A stretch of DNA of 64,000 nt from Burkholderia sp. BCC1644 (GCF_902833225.1 NZ_CADFEI010000004.1:248001-312000); one strand, 5' to 3'. Numbered from the stretch's first letter, positions 1 through 8,512 are shown. Notes: generated by a model not told the origin, from the letters alone. Translations and numbers: made by a program.

Positions 1-231
1 GAACGCGAGCACGCGATCCGCGGCGTCGCCGGCTATACGGAGATCGGCCGCGGCCGCGACCGGAAGATGGTCGAGCGGCTGCGCGAGCGCGGCGTGATCC
101 GCCGTCCGGAGGATCTCGGCATCGATCCGCTCGACGCCGACCGCCGCTGGCTCGCCGCGCGTTCGATCAAGGATCTCGTGCACTGGTCGGGCGGCCTCTA
201 TGCGCCGCCGGCCCGGTTCCGCAACTGGTGA
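1..231 (+). CDS. mdcA: Malonate decarboxylase alpha subunit, C-terminal end (partial)
   Basis: Only the last 76 residues are in the window; the 5' end lies to the left. The tail, ending WSGGLYAPPARFRNW, matches my recollection of the MdcA C-terminus. The alpha subunit is the acyl-carrier-protein transferase that swaps acetyl for malonyl on the carrier protein. The assignment is strengthened by the mdcC, D, E, G, B and H genes that follow in the same direction. The gap to mdcC is 10 bp, with a GAGGAAGAGG ribosome-binding region at about 230-240. Confidence 0.85.
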   Translation, partial: EREHAIRGVAGYTEIGRGRDRKMVERLRERGVIRRPEDLGIDPLDADRRWLAARSIKDLVHWSGGLYAPPARFRNW

Positions 232-241
232 GGAAGAGGGC

Positions 242-556
242 ATGGAACAGTTGAACTATCGCTTCACCGCGCGCGAACGCGCGAAGGGCGAACTGGCCGC
301 GGCGCTCGTCGGCGTGGTGGCATCCGGCAATCTCGAAGTGCTCGTCGAGCGCGTGCTGCCGGGCAACGAATGCGAGATCGACATCCGCACCGCGGCGGTC
401 GGTTTCGGTGCGGTGTGGCAGGCGGTCGTCACGGATTTCGTCGAACGGCGCACGCCGGGCGGCCTGAAACTGTCGATCAACGATGGCGGCGCTCGGCCCG
501 ACATGGTGTCGTTGCGGCTTGCCCAGGCCGTGCGCGCGATCGAGGGGGACGCATGA
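242..556 (+). CDS. mdcC: Malonate decarboxylase acyl carrier protein (delta subunit)
   Basis: A 104-residue protein, the usual size for MdcC. It carries the phosphoribosyl-dephospho-CoA prosthetic group that holds the acetyl or malonyl thioester during decarboxylation. Ser28 in the VASGNLEVL segment aligns with the serine that carries the prosthetic group in the Klebsiella protein (from memory). I chose the ATG at 242, behind a purine-rich Shine-Dalgarno sequence, over an in-frame start at 200, which would overlap mdcA and add an unrelated arginine-rich leader. The stop overlaps the mdcD start as ATGA. Confidence 0.88.
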   Translation: MEQLNYRFTARERAKGELAAALVGVVASGNLEVLVERVLPGNECEIDIRTAAVGFGAVWQAVVTDFVERRTPGGLKLSINDGGARPDMVSLRLAQAVRAIEGDA

Positions 557-1488
557 TGAGCGACGTGATCCACGACGCACCGGCGTTCGTCGCGAACGGC
601 GCGAGCTGGTACGAAGCATCGGCGCGGCAGCGCATCGACGGGCTGCTCGACACGGGCAGCTTCGATGAATTCCTCGGGCCGGCCGAACGCGTGACGAGCC
701 CGCACCTGCCGCTGTTCGACCTGCCGCAGCAGTTCGACGACGGGATGGTGGTCGGCCACGGCCGGCTCGACGGCCGGCCGGTGTTCGTCGCCGCGCAGGA
801 GGGCCGCTTCATGGGCGGCGCGTTCGGCGAAGTGCACGGCGCGAAGCTCGCCGGGCTGCTGCGCGCCGCGCGCGAAGTCGGCAAGCCGGTGCTGATCCTG
901 TTCGATACGGGCGGCGTGCGGCTGCAGGAAGCGAACGCGGGCGAGCTCGCGATTGCCGAGATCATGCGTGCGCTCGTCGACGCGCGTGCGGCCGGCGTGC
1001 CGGTGATCGGGCTGATCGGCGGGCGCGCGGGCTGCTACGGCGGCGGCGGGTTGCTCGCCGCGTGCTGCTCGGCGCTCGCCGTGTCGGAGCAGGGGCGTAT
1101 CAGCGTGTCGGGCCCCGAAGTGATCGAGACCAATCGCGGCGTCGAGGAATTCGATTCGAAGGATCGTGCGCTGATCTGGCGCACGATGGGCGGCAAGCAC
1201 CGGCGCCTGATCGGCGGCGCGGATCGTTACGTGGCCGATACGCCCGATGCGTTCCGTGCGGCGGCGCTCGAGCTGATCGGCCGCGCGCCGACGTTCGACG
1301 CGGCGATGCTGCGCGCGGAGCAGGCGCGCCTTGAAGCGCGTGTCGCCCGATTCGGCGAATGCAAGGATGCGCTCGACGTGTGGCGCACGCTTGGGGCCGA
1401 CAAGCCGGAAGCGATTCCGGGCATGCCCGACGACGAATTCGCGAAGCTCGCCGACCAGTTACAGGAGCCGCAGCATGACGCTCGATGA
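553..1488 (+). CDS. mdcD: Malonate decarboxylase beta subunit (carboxyltransferase/decarboxylase)
   Basis: A 311-residue protein of the crotonase-like carboxyltransferase superfamily. With MdcE it forms the malonyl-S-ACP decarboxylase, releasing CO2 and regenerating acetyl-S-ACP. Glycine-rich segments (FDTGGVRLQEAN and GRAGCYGGGG) are the expected carboxyltransferase elements. The start at 553 overlaps the mdcC stop as ATGA; a second ATG at 556 is equally usable. The 3' end overlaps mdcE by 14 bp, which suggests translational coupling and balanced subunit synthesis. Confidence 0.88.
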   Translation: MMSDVIHDAPAFVANGASWYEASARQRIDGLLDTGSFDEFLGPAERVTSPHLPLFDLPQQFDDGMVVGHGRLDGRPVFVAAQEGRFMGGAFGEVHGAKLAGLLRAAREVGKPVLILFDTGGVRLQEANAGELAIAEIMRALVDARAAGVPVIGLIGGRAGCYGGGGLLAACCSALAVSEQGRISVSGPEVIETNRGVEEFDSKDRALIWRTMGGKHRRLIGGADRYVADTPDAFRAAALELIGRAPTFDAAMLRAEQARLEARVARFGECKDALDVWRTLGADKPEAIPGMPDDEFAKLADQLQEPQHDAR

Positions 1489-2182
1489 AGTACTGAATTC
1501 GCTGTTTCCCAAGGGCCATGCGATCGCGCGTAGTGGCGGGCTGTTGACGGGCCATGCGGAACTGGCCGGTACGCGCGTCGACGTGATCGGCGTCACCGGC
1601 CGCTTGCCGTTCGGCATCGACGAAGCGCTGACGCTCGCGTCGCGCGTGCTCGACACGATCGCGCGCGGCGGCGACACGCCGATCGTCGTGCTCGTCGACA
1701 GCGACAGCCAGCGGATGAGCAAGCGCGACGAACTGCTCGGCCTGAACGAAGGGCTGTCGCATCTCGCGAAGTGCCTGATGCACGCGGATCTCGCCGGGCA
1801 CCGGACGATCGGCGTGCTGTACGGCCACACGGCAGCAGGCGCGTTCATCGCGACCGCGCTCGCGACGCGCACGCTGCTCGCGGTGCCGGGCGCCGAGCCG
1901 GAGGTGATGGACCTGCCGTCGATGTCGCGCGTGACCAAGCTGCCGATCGACGTGTTGACGGAGATGGCGCGTTCGACGCCGGTGTTCGCGCCGGGGCTCG
2001 ACAATCTCGTGAAGATGGGCGCCGTCGACGCCGTGCTCGATCCAACCCGCGCGCTCGACGCGCAGGTCGGCGAATGGCTCGGCAAGCCGGCCGACCGTAT
2101 CGACCGGCGTGCGGCACGCGGCCGGCCGGTTGCGACCGACGTCGCGCAGCGCGTCGAGGCACTCGCGCGTGCCGCACGCTGA
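1475..2182 (+). CDS. mdcE: Malonate decarboxylase gamma subunit
   Basis: A 235-residue partner of MdcD, also of the carboxyltransferase fold. The two together decarboxylate the malonyl group on MdcC. The start MTLDEVLNSLFPKGH at 1475 is preceded by CAGGAGCCGCAGC, a good ribosome-binding site lying inside the mdcD tail. The upstream in-frame extension is a shadow of mdcD. The 3' end overlaps the GTG start of mdcG by 14 bp, mirroring the mdcD/mdcE overlap. Confidence 0.87.
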   Translation: MTLDEVLNSLFPKGHAIARSGGLLTGHAELAGTRVDVIGVTGRLPFGIDEALTLASRVLDTIARGGDTPIVVLVDSDSQRMSKRDELLGLNEGLSHLAKCLMHADLAGHRTIGVLYGHTAAGAFIATALATRTLLAVPGAEPEVMDLPSMSRVTKLPIDVLTEMARSTPVFAPGLDNLVKMGAVDAVLDPTRALDAQVGEWLGKPADRIDRRAARGRPVATDVAQRVEALARAAR

Positions 2183-2837
2183 GCTGCCGCTGCGCCGCCA
2201 CACGCTCGTCACGCTGACGGCGGCCGGGTGGGGCGCGGCCTTCGCGCGCGACCCTGCGCTCGCGGGCGATCCACTCGTGCGCGCATGGGCCGAACGCGGC
2301 TGGCCGCTGATCGTGCGCCGTGCGTCGCCGGATGAAGCCGATGCCGGCCGCGTGCCGCTCGGCCTGCCGCTGCCACCTGCGGCAGGCAAGCGGCGCATTG
2401 CACTGAACGTCGCCACCGACGCGCTCGCGACGGTCGGCCCGCTGCCCGCGCTGGCCGACGCGCTCGCCGCCGCACCCGGCGCATGGCACGCGCCGTTGCG
2501 CGAGCTCGACGCGCTCGGCGCGCGCTGCGGCGTGCAGGGCCGCGTGTTCGGCAGCCTCGCATGGCAGGCGCTGACGGGCGAGCCGTACCTGGGCCCATCG
2601 TCCGATCTCGATATCGTGTTCCCGTTGCCGCAAGCCGCGTCGCTCGCGCCGCTGCTCGATGGCCTCGCGGCGATCGACGCGCGTGCGCCGATGCGCATCG
2701 ACGGTGAATTGCTGCGCGCCGACGGCGCGGGCGTCAACTGGCGTGAACTGCACGCGCGGTTGCCCGAAGTCGCGGTCAAGACCGCGATTGCCGTCGAATT
2801 GATGGCGGCCGACGCATTCACCGGAGGCGCGCAATGA
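2169..2837 (+). CDS. mdcG: Phosphoribosyl-dephospho-CoA transferase, attaches the prosthetic group to MdcC
   Basis: A 222-residue nucleotidyltransferase-like enzyme that transfers phosphoribosyl-dephospho-CoA to the MdcC serine. The GS-L-W motif followed by LGPSSDLDIVF resembles the metal-binding aspartate motif of the nucleotidyltransferase superfamily. I chose GTG at 2169 because the sequence before it is mdcE in another frame. The next gene, mdcB, makes its substrate and starts with an ATGA overlap. Confidence 0.82.
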   Translation: MPHAELPLRRHTLVTLTAAGWGAAFARDPALAGDPLVRAWAERGWPLIVRRASPDEADAGRVPLGLPLPPAAGKRRIALNVATDALATVGPLPALADALAAAPGAWHAPLRELDALGARCGVQGRVFGSLAWQALTGEPYLGPSSDLDIVFPLPQAASLAPLLDGLAAIDARAPMRIDGELLRADGAGVNWRELHARLPEVAVKTAIAVELMAADAFTGGAQ

Positions 2838-3700
2838 GCGCATGGGCCGCCTGCCGCGTACCGGCGCCGTCCGATGCCGAGCGTATTGCCGCGCTGGCCG
2901 AGCGCAGCCTCGTGCTCGAGATCGACACCTATCCGAAGCCGGGGCTCGTCAGTCACGTCGACACCGGCAGTCACACCGACATGGATGCCGCGACGTTCGC
3001 GCGCAGCGCCGCCGCGCTGCGGCCTTACTTCGCCGAACTGGCCGACGCTGGCGCGCGCGATGCGGACATGGCCGTGCTGCGCAAGATCGGCCTGCGTGCC
3101 GAACACGCGATGCTCGCCGCGACCGGCGGCGTCAATACGCATCGCGGCGCGATCTTCGGGCTCGGGCTGTTGTGCGCGGCCGCGGGCCGGCGCACGATGC
3201 CGGGCGCGGTGCCGGACGGGACGACGCTCGGCGCGTTCGTCTCCGCCCGCTGGGGCGCCGATATCCTTGGCGGCCCGCGTTTGCCCGACAGCCACGGCGA
3301 GCGTGCGAGCCGCCGCTACGGTGTCGGCGGTGCGCGTCGCGAAGCGGCCGACGGTTTCGCGACCGTGTACGCGGTCGGGTTGCCTGCGCTGCGCCGCGCG
3401 CGGCGCGATCTGCCCGGCGATCCGGAAGCCGCGCGCGTCGAAGCGTGCTTTGCGCTGATCGCCGCGCTCGACGACACGAATCTGTTGCACCGGGGCGGGC
3501 AGGGAGGCCTCGATTTCGCGCGGGCGACCGCCCGTGCGTTCGTCGCACGCGGCGGCGTGCGGGCGCGCGACTGGCGGCTGCGCGCGGCCGCCGCGCACCG
3601 CGCGTTCGTCGCGCGCCGGCTGAGCCCCGGCGGCGCGGCCGACCTGCTTGCGATGAGCGTATTCGTCGATGTGCTCGACGCCGACGGGAACCCGCAATGA
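2834..3700 (+). CDS. mdcB: Triphosphoribosyl-dephospho-CoA synthase
   Basis: A 288-residue CitG/MdcB-family enzyme that makes 2'-(5''-triphosphoribosyl)-3'-dephospho-CoA from ATP and dephospho-CoA, the precursor used by MdcG. Family hallmarks are the N-terminal YPKPGLVSHVDTGSHTDM stretch and the GVNTHRGAIF motif. It overlaps mdcG and mdcH by ATGA junctions. The order A-C-D-E-G-B-H resembles what I recall for Acinetobacter more than for Klebsiella. Confidence 0.87.
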   Translation: MSAWAACRVPAPSDAERIAALAERSLVLEIDTYPKPGLVSHVDTGSHTDMDAATFARSAAALRPYFAELADAGARDADMAVLRKIGLRAEHAMLAATGGVNTHRGAIFGLGLLCAAAGRRTMPGAVPDGTTLGAFVSARWGADILGGPRLPDSHGERASRRYGVGGARREAADGFATVYAVGLPALRRARRDLPGDPEAARVEACFALIAALDDTNLLHRGGQGGLDFARATARAFVARGGVRARDWRLRAAAAHRAFVARRLSPGGAADLLAMSVFVDVLDADGNPQ

Positions 3701-4629
3701 CGCTGGCCATCCTCTGTTCGGGACAGGGCGCGCAGCGCGCCGACATGTTCGACCTGACGGGCACGACGCCGCAGGCCGAGGCCCTGTTCGCGCACGCAGG
3801 CCGGCTTCTTGGCGACGATCCGCGCACCTGGGTCCGGCAGGCCGGACCGGACGCGCTGCGCGAGAACCGCGCCGCGCAGATCCTCTGTACGGTCCAGGCG
3901 CTCGCGGCCGCCGCGCTGCTCGACGCGGCGTGGCCGCGCCGGCGCTGTATCGCCGGCTACAGCGTCGGCGAAGTCGGCTCGTGGAGCGTCGCGGGGATGA
4001 TCGAGCCGCATGACGCGCTCGACCTGGCCGACGCGCGTGCCCGCGCGATGGATGCGGCGAGCGGCGGCGACGAGCGGATGGTGTTCGTGCGCGGCCTGAC
4101 GCGCGCGCAGCTTGCGCAGCTGTGCGACGGTCGCGATGCGGCCATCGCGATCGTGAATCCCGGCGATGCGTTCGTCGTCGCGGGGCGGCAGGCCGATGTC
4201 GATGCGGTGGCCGACGACGCGGCCCGAGCCGGTGCACTGCGCGTCGCGCCCGTGTGCGTGCGGATCGCGTCGCATACGCGCCGGCTCGCGGCGGCCGTGC
4301 CGGTGTTTCGCACGGCGCTCGCCGCGACGCATGTGCGGCGGCCGCTGCCCGGCACGCGGCTGTTTTCGGGGATCGACGGCGCATCGGTGCTCGACGTCGA
4401 CGCCGGCCTCGACAAGCTCGCGCGGCAGATGGCGGAGCCGGTCGAGTGGGCGGCCTGTCTCGCTGCCTGCGTGGAGGCCGGTGCGACGGCGTTTCTCGAA
4501 CTCGGCCCCGGCCGCGCGCTGGCCGAGATGGCCGGCGGCGCATACCCGGCGTTGCCGGCGCGCAGCCTCGCGGATTTCCGTTCCGTCGACGGCGTGACGA
4601 GCTGGCTCGCGCGCGTCGCGGCCGGCTGA
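3697..4629 (+). CDS. mdcH: Malonyl-CoA:ACP malonyltransferase of malonate decarboxylase (epsilon subunit)
   Basis: A 310-residue acyltransferase of the FabD fold. It loads malonyl from malonyl-CoA onto the carrier protein and so primes the decarboxylase. The GQGAQ motif is at residues 9-13 and the nucleophile elbow GYSVGE has Ser89. The start at 3697 overlaps the mdcB stop. It is the last mdc gene here; no transporter (mdcLM/mdcF) or regulator (mdcR) follows, so these lie outside the window or are absent. I see no convincing hairpin terminator after it. Confidence 0.87.
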   Translation: MTLAILCSGQGAQRADMFDLTGTTPQAEALFAHAGRLLGDDPRTWVRQAGPDALRENRAAQILCTVQALAAAALLDAAWPRRRCIAGYSVGEVGSWSVAGMIEPHDALDLADARARAMDAASGGDERMVFVRGLTRAQLAQLCDGRDAAIAIVNPGDAFVVAGRQADVDAVADDAARAGALRVAPVCVRIASHTRRLAAAVPVFRTALAATHVRRPLPGTRLFSGIDGASVLDVDAGLDKLARQMAEPVEWAACLAACVEAGATAFLELGPGRALAEMAGGAYPALPARSLADFRSVDGVTSWLARVAAG

Positions 4630-4721
4630 CCGACCGGCCGAAAAAACAGGCTGAAACACAGTCGTCGGGCCCTCGTTCCACACTGTGTGTTGCGCCGGCG
4701 CAGCAGCGTCGCAGCCGGTGC

Positions 4722-4749
4722 TTGCCACGCGATTTGGCATCGCTACAAT
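4722..4749 (+). promoter_or_regulatory. Possible sigma-70 promoter for the PLD-like gene
   Basis: TTGCCA (4722-4727), a 16-bp spacer and TACAAT (4744-4749). Initiation near 4756 would place the ATG at 4760 almost at the 5' end of the transcript. Read by eye only; the match is good but no start site is known. Confidence 0.4.
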
Positions 4750-4759
4750 GGCGCCCGCC

Positions 4760-5269
4760 ATGAGACCAGCCGCCATCCTTCTCGCCGCGCTTTGCTGCGC
4801 GACGAGCGCCCACGCCAGCCAGATTCCGTCCGACGCCGCATCGGTCGGCACATACTTTTCGTATGACAATGCGGCGGCCGACGCGACCGTCGATCTGATC
4901 GAACAGGCACAGCGTCGTGTGCTGCTGGCCGGCTATACGCATGTGCCGCCGGCGGTCGCGAGCGCGTTGCGCGCGGCCCGCACGCGCGGAGTCGAGGTCC
5001 GTGTCGTGCTCGTGCGCTCGCCGCGCGCGGGCCGCTACAGCGGCGCCGGCTATCTGAAATCCGCAGGCATCGACGTCGCGATCGATTCGCGGCATGGCGA
5101 TCCGGCACCGCGCTTCGTGATCGTCGACGACAGCGTCGCGCTGACGACGCTGTCCGACGGTGCGGCCGCGCACGCGGAAACGGTGAACGTGTTCCAGCGC
5201 GCGCCCGAACTCGCGCAATCCTACGCGCAATCGTTCTGGCGGCTGTACCGGCAGGCCGGCGGCCTCTGA
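4760..5269 (+). CDS. Exported phospholipase D-like protein with a degenerate HKD motif
   Basis: A 169-residue protein with a signal peptide (MRPAAILLAALCCATSAHA) and the small Nuc-type PLD layout: an N-terminal half with LIEQAQRRVLLAGYT and a C-terminal half ending in an AETVNVFQRAPELAQSY-like tail. In active enzymes this half carries HxKxxxxD. Here the aligned stretch is APRFVIVD (residues 116-123), so the histidine and lysine are replaced and only the aspartate remains. I infer a non-catalytic or altered protein. ATG 4760 is preferred because the signal peptide starts there; ATG 4748 is an alternative. Confidence 0.65.
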   Translation: MRPAAILLAALCCATSAHASQIPSDAASVGTYFSYDNAAADATVDLIEQAQRRVLLAGYTHVPPAVASALRAARTRGVEVRVVLVRSPRAGRYSGAGYLKSAGIDVAIDSRHGDPAPRFVIVDDSVALTTLSDGAAAHAETVNVFQRAPELAQSYAQSFWRLYRQAGGL

Positions 5270-5394
5270 CCCTTTCCTTCGGCGTCGCGTACGCCGGTGT
5301 GACCCTGCTTGCATCGGCGCGGCCGATGAACCATGCTCGTTGACAGGCGCCAGCGCGGGGTTCGCGCATCCGGCGCAACGGCAGGGAGCCGATC

Positions 5395-6033
5395 TTGACC
5401 GAGTGTTTTGCCGATCGCGCCGATGCCGGCCGCCAGCTGGCCGACGCGTTGTGCGATTACGCGGGGCGCAGCGATGTCGTCGTGCTCGCGTTGCCGCGCG
5501 GCGGCGTGCCCGTCGCGTATCCGGTCGCCTGCGCACTGCGCGCGCCGCTCGACGTGCTGGTCGTGCGCAAGCTCGGCGTGCCGTTCGATCCCGAACTCGC
5601 GATGGGTGCGATCGCCACCGGCGGCGCGATGCATCTGCAGCGTTCGGTGATCCGTTCGATGGGCGTGTCGGACGCGCAGCTTGCCGACGTGATCGTGCGC
5701 GAGACGGCCGAGCTGCATCGTCGCGAAGCGCTGTATCGCGGCGCCATGCTGCCGGTCGACGGTCGCACCGCGATCGTCGTCGACGACGGCGTCGCGACCG
5801 GCGCGTCGATGCGCGTCGCGCTGCAGGCGCTGCGCGAGCGCCGCCCCGCACGTATCGTCGCGGCGGCGCCGGTCGCGCCGGCGAGCGCGCGGCACGCGTT
5901 CGACGATCTGGCCGACGCATTCGTCACGGTGTCGCAGCCGCTGCGGTTCTTCGGGATCAGCCAGTTCTACGCGCGCTTCGAGCAGACGAGCGACGACGAG
6001 GTGCGCACGCTGCTCGAAGCCGCGCGGCCCTGA
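5395..6033 (+). CDS. Phosphoribosyltransferase family protein
   Basis: A 212-residue type I phosphoribosyltransferase. The PRPP-binding signature VVDDGVATGAS lies in the second half, and LALPRGGVPVAY near the N-terminus is the usual flexible-loop/PRGG motif of the uncharacterised COG1926 group. The start is TTG at 5395, behind GGGAG at about 5385; no ATG is better placed. The substrate is unknown. It converges with phaZ, only 7 bp between stops. The preceding stretch, 5270-5394, shows no gene. Confidence 0.75.
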   Translation: MTECFADRADAGRQLADALCDYAGRSDVVVLALPRGGVPVAYPVACALRAPLDVLVVRKLGVPFDPELAMGAIATGGAMHLQRSVIRSMGVSDAQLADVIVRETAELHRREALYRGAMLPVDGRTAIVVDDGVATGASMRVALQALRERRPARIVAAAPVAPASARHAFDDLADAFVTVSQPLRFFGISQFYARFEQTSDDEVRTLLEAARP

Positions 6034-6040
6034 CGCCGCC

Positions 6041-7303
6041 TCACGGCCGCCTGGTGCGGCGCGGGCGCGGGCGGGCCGCTTCCGCCAGCGCGAACACGCG
6101 CTGCAGCGCCGGATGGACCTCGCCGCGCCAGCGTGGCCCCGTAAACAGCCCGTAGTGATCGCAATCGTCGATGTCGACGCGATGGCGCTCGCCGGCCGCG
6201 AGGCCGCGACAGAGGTCCAGCGCCGCATGCGTCTGGCCGGCGCCCGTGACCGCGTCGCATGCGCCTTCGACGGTCAGCAGCGCGACGCCGCGCAGCGCGG
6301 CCGGCTCGACGCGTGTGCCGCCAACGTTCCACGTGCCGGTCGCGAGGCTCATGCGCTGGAACACGATGTCGACCGTGTCGAGGAAATAATCGGCCGGCAT
6401 GTCGAGCAGCGCCGTGTATTCGAGCAGCGCGCGGCGCGCACCGGCGAGCCCGGCCATGTCGAAGCGCGACGCGGCGAGCGCGTAGGCCTCGATCAGTGTC
6501 AGGAAGCGCTGTGGATACAGCAGCGCGATTTCGCCCTGCTGCAGATAGGTCGGGAACACGTGGCGCCCGTGCCCCGCGAAGCGGGGCGGCACGATGTCGA
6601 TCAGGTGGCGGCGGCACCAGTCGAGCGAGCGGGCGGCGGCGGCCGTGCCGAGTGCGCTCGGGTTCAGGCGCGCGTCGAGCGGGCCGCCGATCAGCGTGAC
6701 GCTTGCAGGCGGCGCAAGGCCGCGAGCGGCGCGCAGCGCAAGCGCGCCGAGCGCCGGTACGGTCGCCTGGCACACGGCGACGACGTGCAGCGGCCGGTCG
6801 TCGTGCGCGAGCCCGTCGACGAAGCCGTCGAGCATCGCGACGTACTCGTCGAGCCCGAAGCGTCCCGCTGCGAGCGGCACGTCGCGCGCATTGCACCAGT
6901 CGGTCACGCAGACGTCGCCGTCGGCGAGCAGCGTCTCGACGGTTTCCCGCATCATCACGGCCGCGTGCCCGGCGAGCGGCGCGCACAGCAGCACCGTGCG
7001 CCGCGCGTCGGCACGCGCGAAGCGCCGCAGGTTGCAGAACGGCGTGCGGGCGGCGATCCGCTCGACGACGCCCGGCCGCCCGATGTCGAAGCACGGCGGC
7101 CCGGCCGACGGCCCGAGCAGCGGTTCGAACAGGTCGTCGTAGCACGACGACGCGGCGTGCGGCAGCGTGGCCGCGGGCCACGCATCGAACGCGTGCCGCG
7201 TCGCCGCGCGCCAGGCGCGCATCCATTCCCGCTGCTGCTCGACGAGGGCATACCACATGGCGAACCTTGGGGCGGAAGGGGCGTGAATCTGCATTATGGT
7301 CAC
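6041..7303 (-). CDS. phaZ: Intracellular polyhydroxybutyrate depolymerase
   Basis: A 420-residue protein, the usual length for intracellular PhaZ enzymes that mobilise stored polyhydroxyalkanoate granules. It has an alpha/beta-hydrolase core with a cysteine nucleophile in the elbow AVCQAT (Cys178), as in the Ralstonia type enzymes, where Cys replaces the serine of ordinary lipases. PHFxT-like N-terminal and DDCDHYGLF C-terminal segments fit, the latter supplying the catalytic histidine. An in-frame ATG nine bases later (7294) is an alternative start. It is divergent from the GST gene across 7304-7431. Confidence 0.82.
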   Translation of the reverse strand: MTIMQIHAPSAPRFAMWYALVEQQREWMRAWRAATRHAFDAWPAATLPHAASSCYDDLFEPLLGPSAGPPCFDIGRPGVVERIAARTPFCNLRRFARADARRTVLLCAPLAGHAAVMMRETVETLLADGDVCVTDWCNARDVPLAAGRFGLDEYVAMLDGFVDGLAHDDRPLHVVAVCQATVPALGALALRAARGLAPPASVTLIGGPLDARLNPSALGTAAAARSLDWCRRHLIDIVPPRFAGHGRHVFPTYLQQGEIALLYPQRFLTLIEAYALAASRFDMAGLAGARRALLEYTALLDMPADYFLDTVDIVFQRMSLATGTWNVGGTRVEPAALRGVALLTVEGACDAVTGAGQTHAALDLCRGLAAGERHRVDIDDCDHYGLFTGPRWRGEVHPALQRVFALAEAARPRPRRTRRP

Positions 7304-7431
7304 TGTGGCCGCGCAGCGGGAGACGGAACGCGCGACCGTCTGCTGCGCATCAACCGCGCGGGCACGCTAGCCGACGCCGCGCGACGCTGCTACAGTCGTC
7401 GGTCCCATTCCCCAGAAGCGGAGCGTTTGCG

Positions 7432-8061
7432 ATGAAGCTGATCGGCATGCTGGATTCCCCGTTCGTACGCCGCGTCGCCATTTCGGCGAAGCTGCTCGAC
7501 CTGCCGTTCGAACACGAGTCGATCTCGGTGTTTCGTCATTTCGAGCAGTTCAGCACGTTCAACCCGGTCGTCAAGGCGCCGACGCTTGTGACCGACGACG
7601 GCTCGACGCTGATCGATTCGTCGCTGATCGTCGACTATCTCGATCATCGCGTTGCGCCCGAGCGGCGCCTGCTGCCCGACGCCGCCGACGCGCGGCTGCG
7701 CGTGCTCGTGCCCGTCGGGTTCGCGCTGGCGGCGGCCGAAAAGACCGTCCAGATCGTCTACGAGCAGGCGCTGCGCCCGGCCGACAAGCAGCACGCGCCG
7801 TGGATCGAACGCGTGCTGAGCCAGCTCGAAGGCGCGTACGGCGCACTGGAGCCGCTCGTCGCGGCAGCCAATGGCTGGTTCGGCGGCGCGCGGCTGCTGC
7901 AGTCGGACGTGACGGTCGCGGTCGCATGGCGGTTCACGCAATTCATGGCGGCCGATTACCCGGTGCTCGCGCGGATCGATCCGGCCCGTTATCCGGCGCT
8001 GGCCGCCCATTCGACACGGGCTGAAGCGCTGCCGGCATTCGTCGAAACGCCGCTCGCGTAG
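7432..8061 (+). CDS. Glutathione S-transferase family protein
   Basis: A 209-residue protein with an N-terminal thioredoxin-like GST domain (MKLIGMLDSPFVRRVAISAK, then VKAPTLV with the cis-proline, then IDSSLIVDYLD binding the glutathione gamma-glutamyl group) and an all-helical C-terminal domain. The specific substrate cannot be told from sequence. ATG 7432 follows AAGCGGAGCG. A CTACAGT -10-like element lies near 7389. The rest of 7304-7431 is the divergent control region shared with phaZ. Confidence 0.85.
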   Translation: MKLIGMLDSPFVRRVAISAKLLDLPFEHESISVFRHFEQFSTFNPVVKAPTLVTDDGSTLIDSSLIVDYLDHRVAPERRLLPDAADARLRVLVPVGFALAAAEKTVQIVYEQALRPADKQHAPWIERVLSQLEGAYGALEPLVAAANGWFGGARLLQSDVTVAVAWRFTQFMAADYPVLARIDPARYPALAAHSTRAEALPAFVETPLA

Positions 8062-8246
8062 GCCGGGCGGCGGGGCGTCAGGCCGCCGCGAGCCGCTGTC
8101 GGCTGCTCGCCGGGCCTTGCCCGGCAAGCGTTTGCCGATTGTTCTCGGGGGCTGACAAGTGACTTCGTATTCGCGCGGTTTATCCGGGAGGCGCCGATCC
8201 CTAGAATCCACTCCATCGAACAACGCATTGCCAGATGGAGCCGATG

Positions 8247-8441
8247 ATGAGAGCCCTGATCGAATCGAGCCTGTACCACCCGTCCGTCGTGTTGCCGCTT
8301 GCCGCGCTGACGCAGTTGATGGTCGAGCGCGATTTCAATCTCGGCCAGGTCGGGTTGATCATGGCCACGCGCGGCGCCCAGGCAGCCGTGTCGCGCTCGC
8401 GGGCGCGGATCTTCTGCCGTCATTGCGAAGCGCGCGCGTGA
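8247..8441 (+). CDS. Small hypothetical protein
   Basis: A 64-residue frame with the codon bias of the neighbouring genes and a GGAG Shine-Dalgarno sequence (8237-8240) six bases before ATG 8247. The protein has a hydrophobic N-terminal half (HPSVVLPLAALTQLM) and a basic C-terminus with CRHC. It is not recognised. Alternative starts are ATG 8244 and 8235. It is followed directly by a pair of hairpin terminators, which fits a short independent transcript. The stretch 8062-8246 before it has no other gene; CTAGAAT near 8200 could be its -10. Confidence 0.5.
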   Translation: MRALIESSLYHPSVVLPLAALTQLMVERDFNLGQVGLIMATRGAQAAVSRSRARIFCRHCEARA

Positions 8442-8463
8442 AGGCGTCCGCATCGAATGGATG

Positions 8464-8496
8464 AAAAAAAGCCCGGCCGGCGCAAGCCGGTCGGGC
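8464..8496 (-). terminator. Intrinsic terminator of the ProP-like gene
   Basis: GCCCGGCCGGC (8471-8481), GCAA loop, GCCGGTCGGGC (8486-8496), preceded on the plus strand by seven A residues. On the minus strand this gives an 11-bp stem followed by a U tract, just past the stop of the minus-strand transporter. Confidence 0.75.
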
Positions 8497-8512
8497 GGAT
8501 CGGGTTCGATCG

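Noticed and set aside
1100..5920. A 1606-codon open frame on the minus strand
   Set aside because: It runs antisense through six well-supported genes and is almost only Arg/Ala/Pro; a by-product of high GC.
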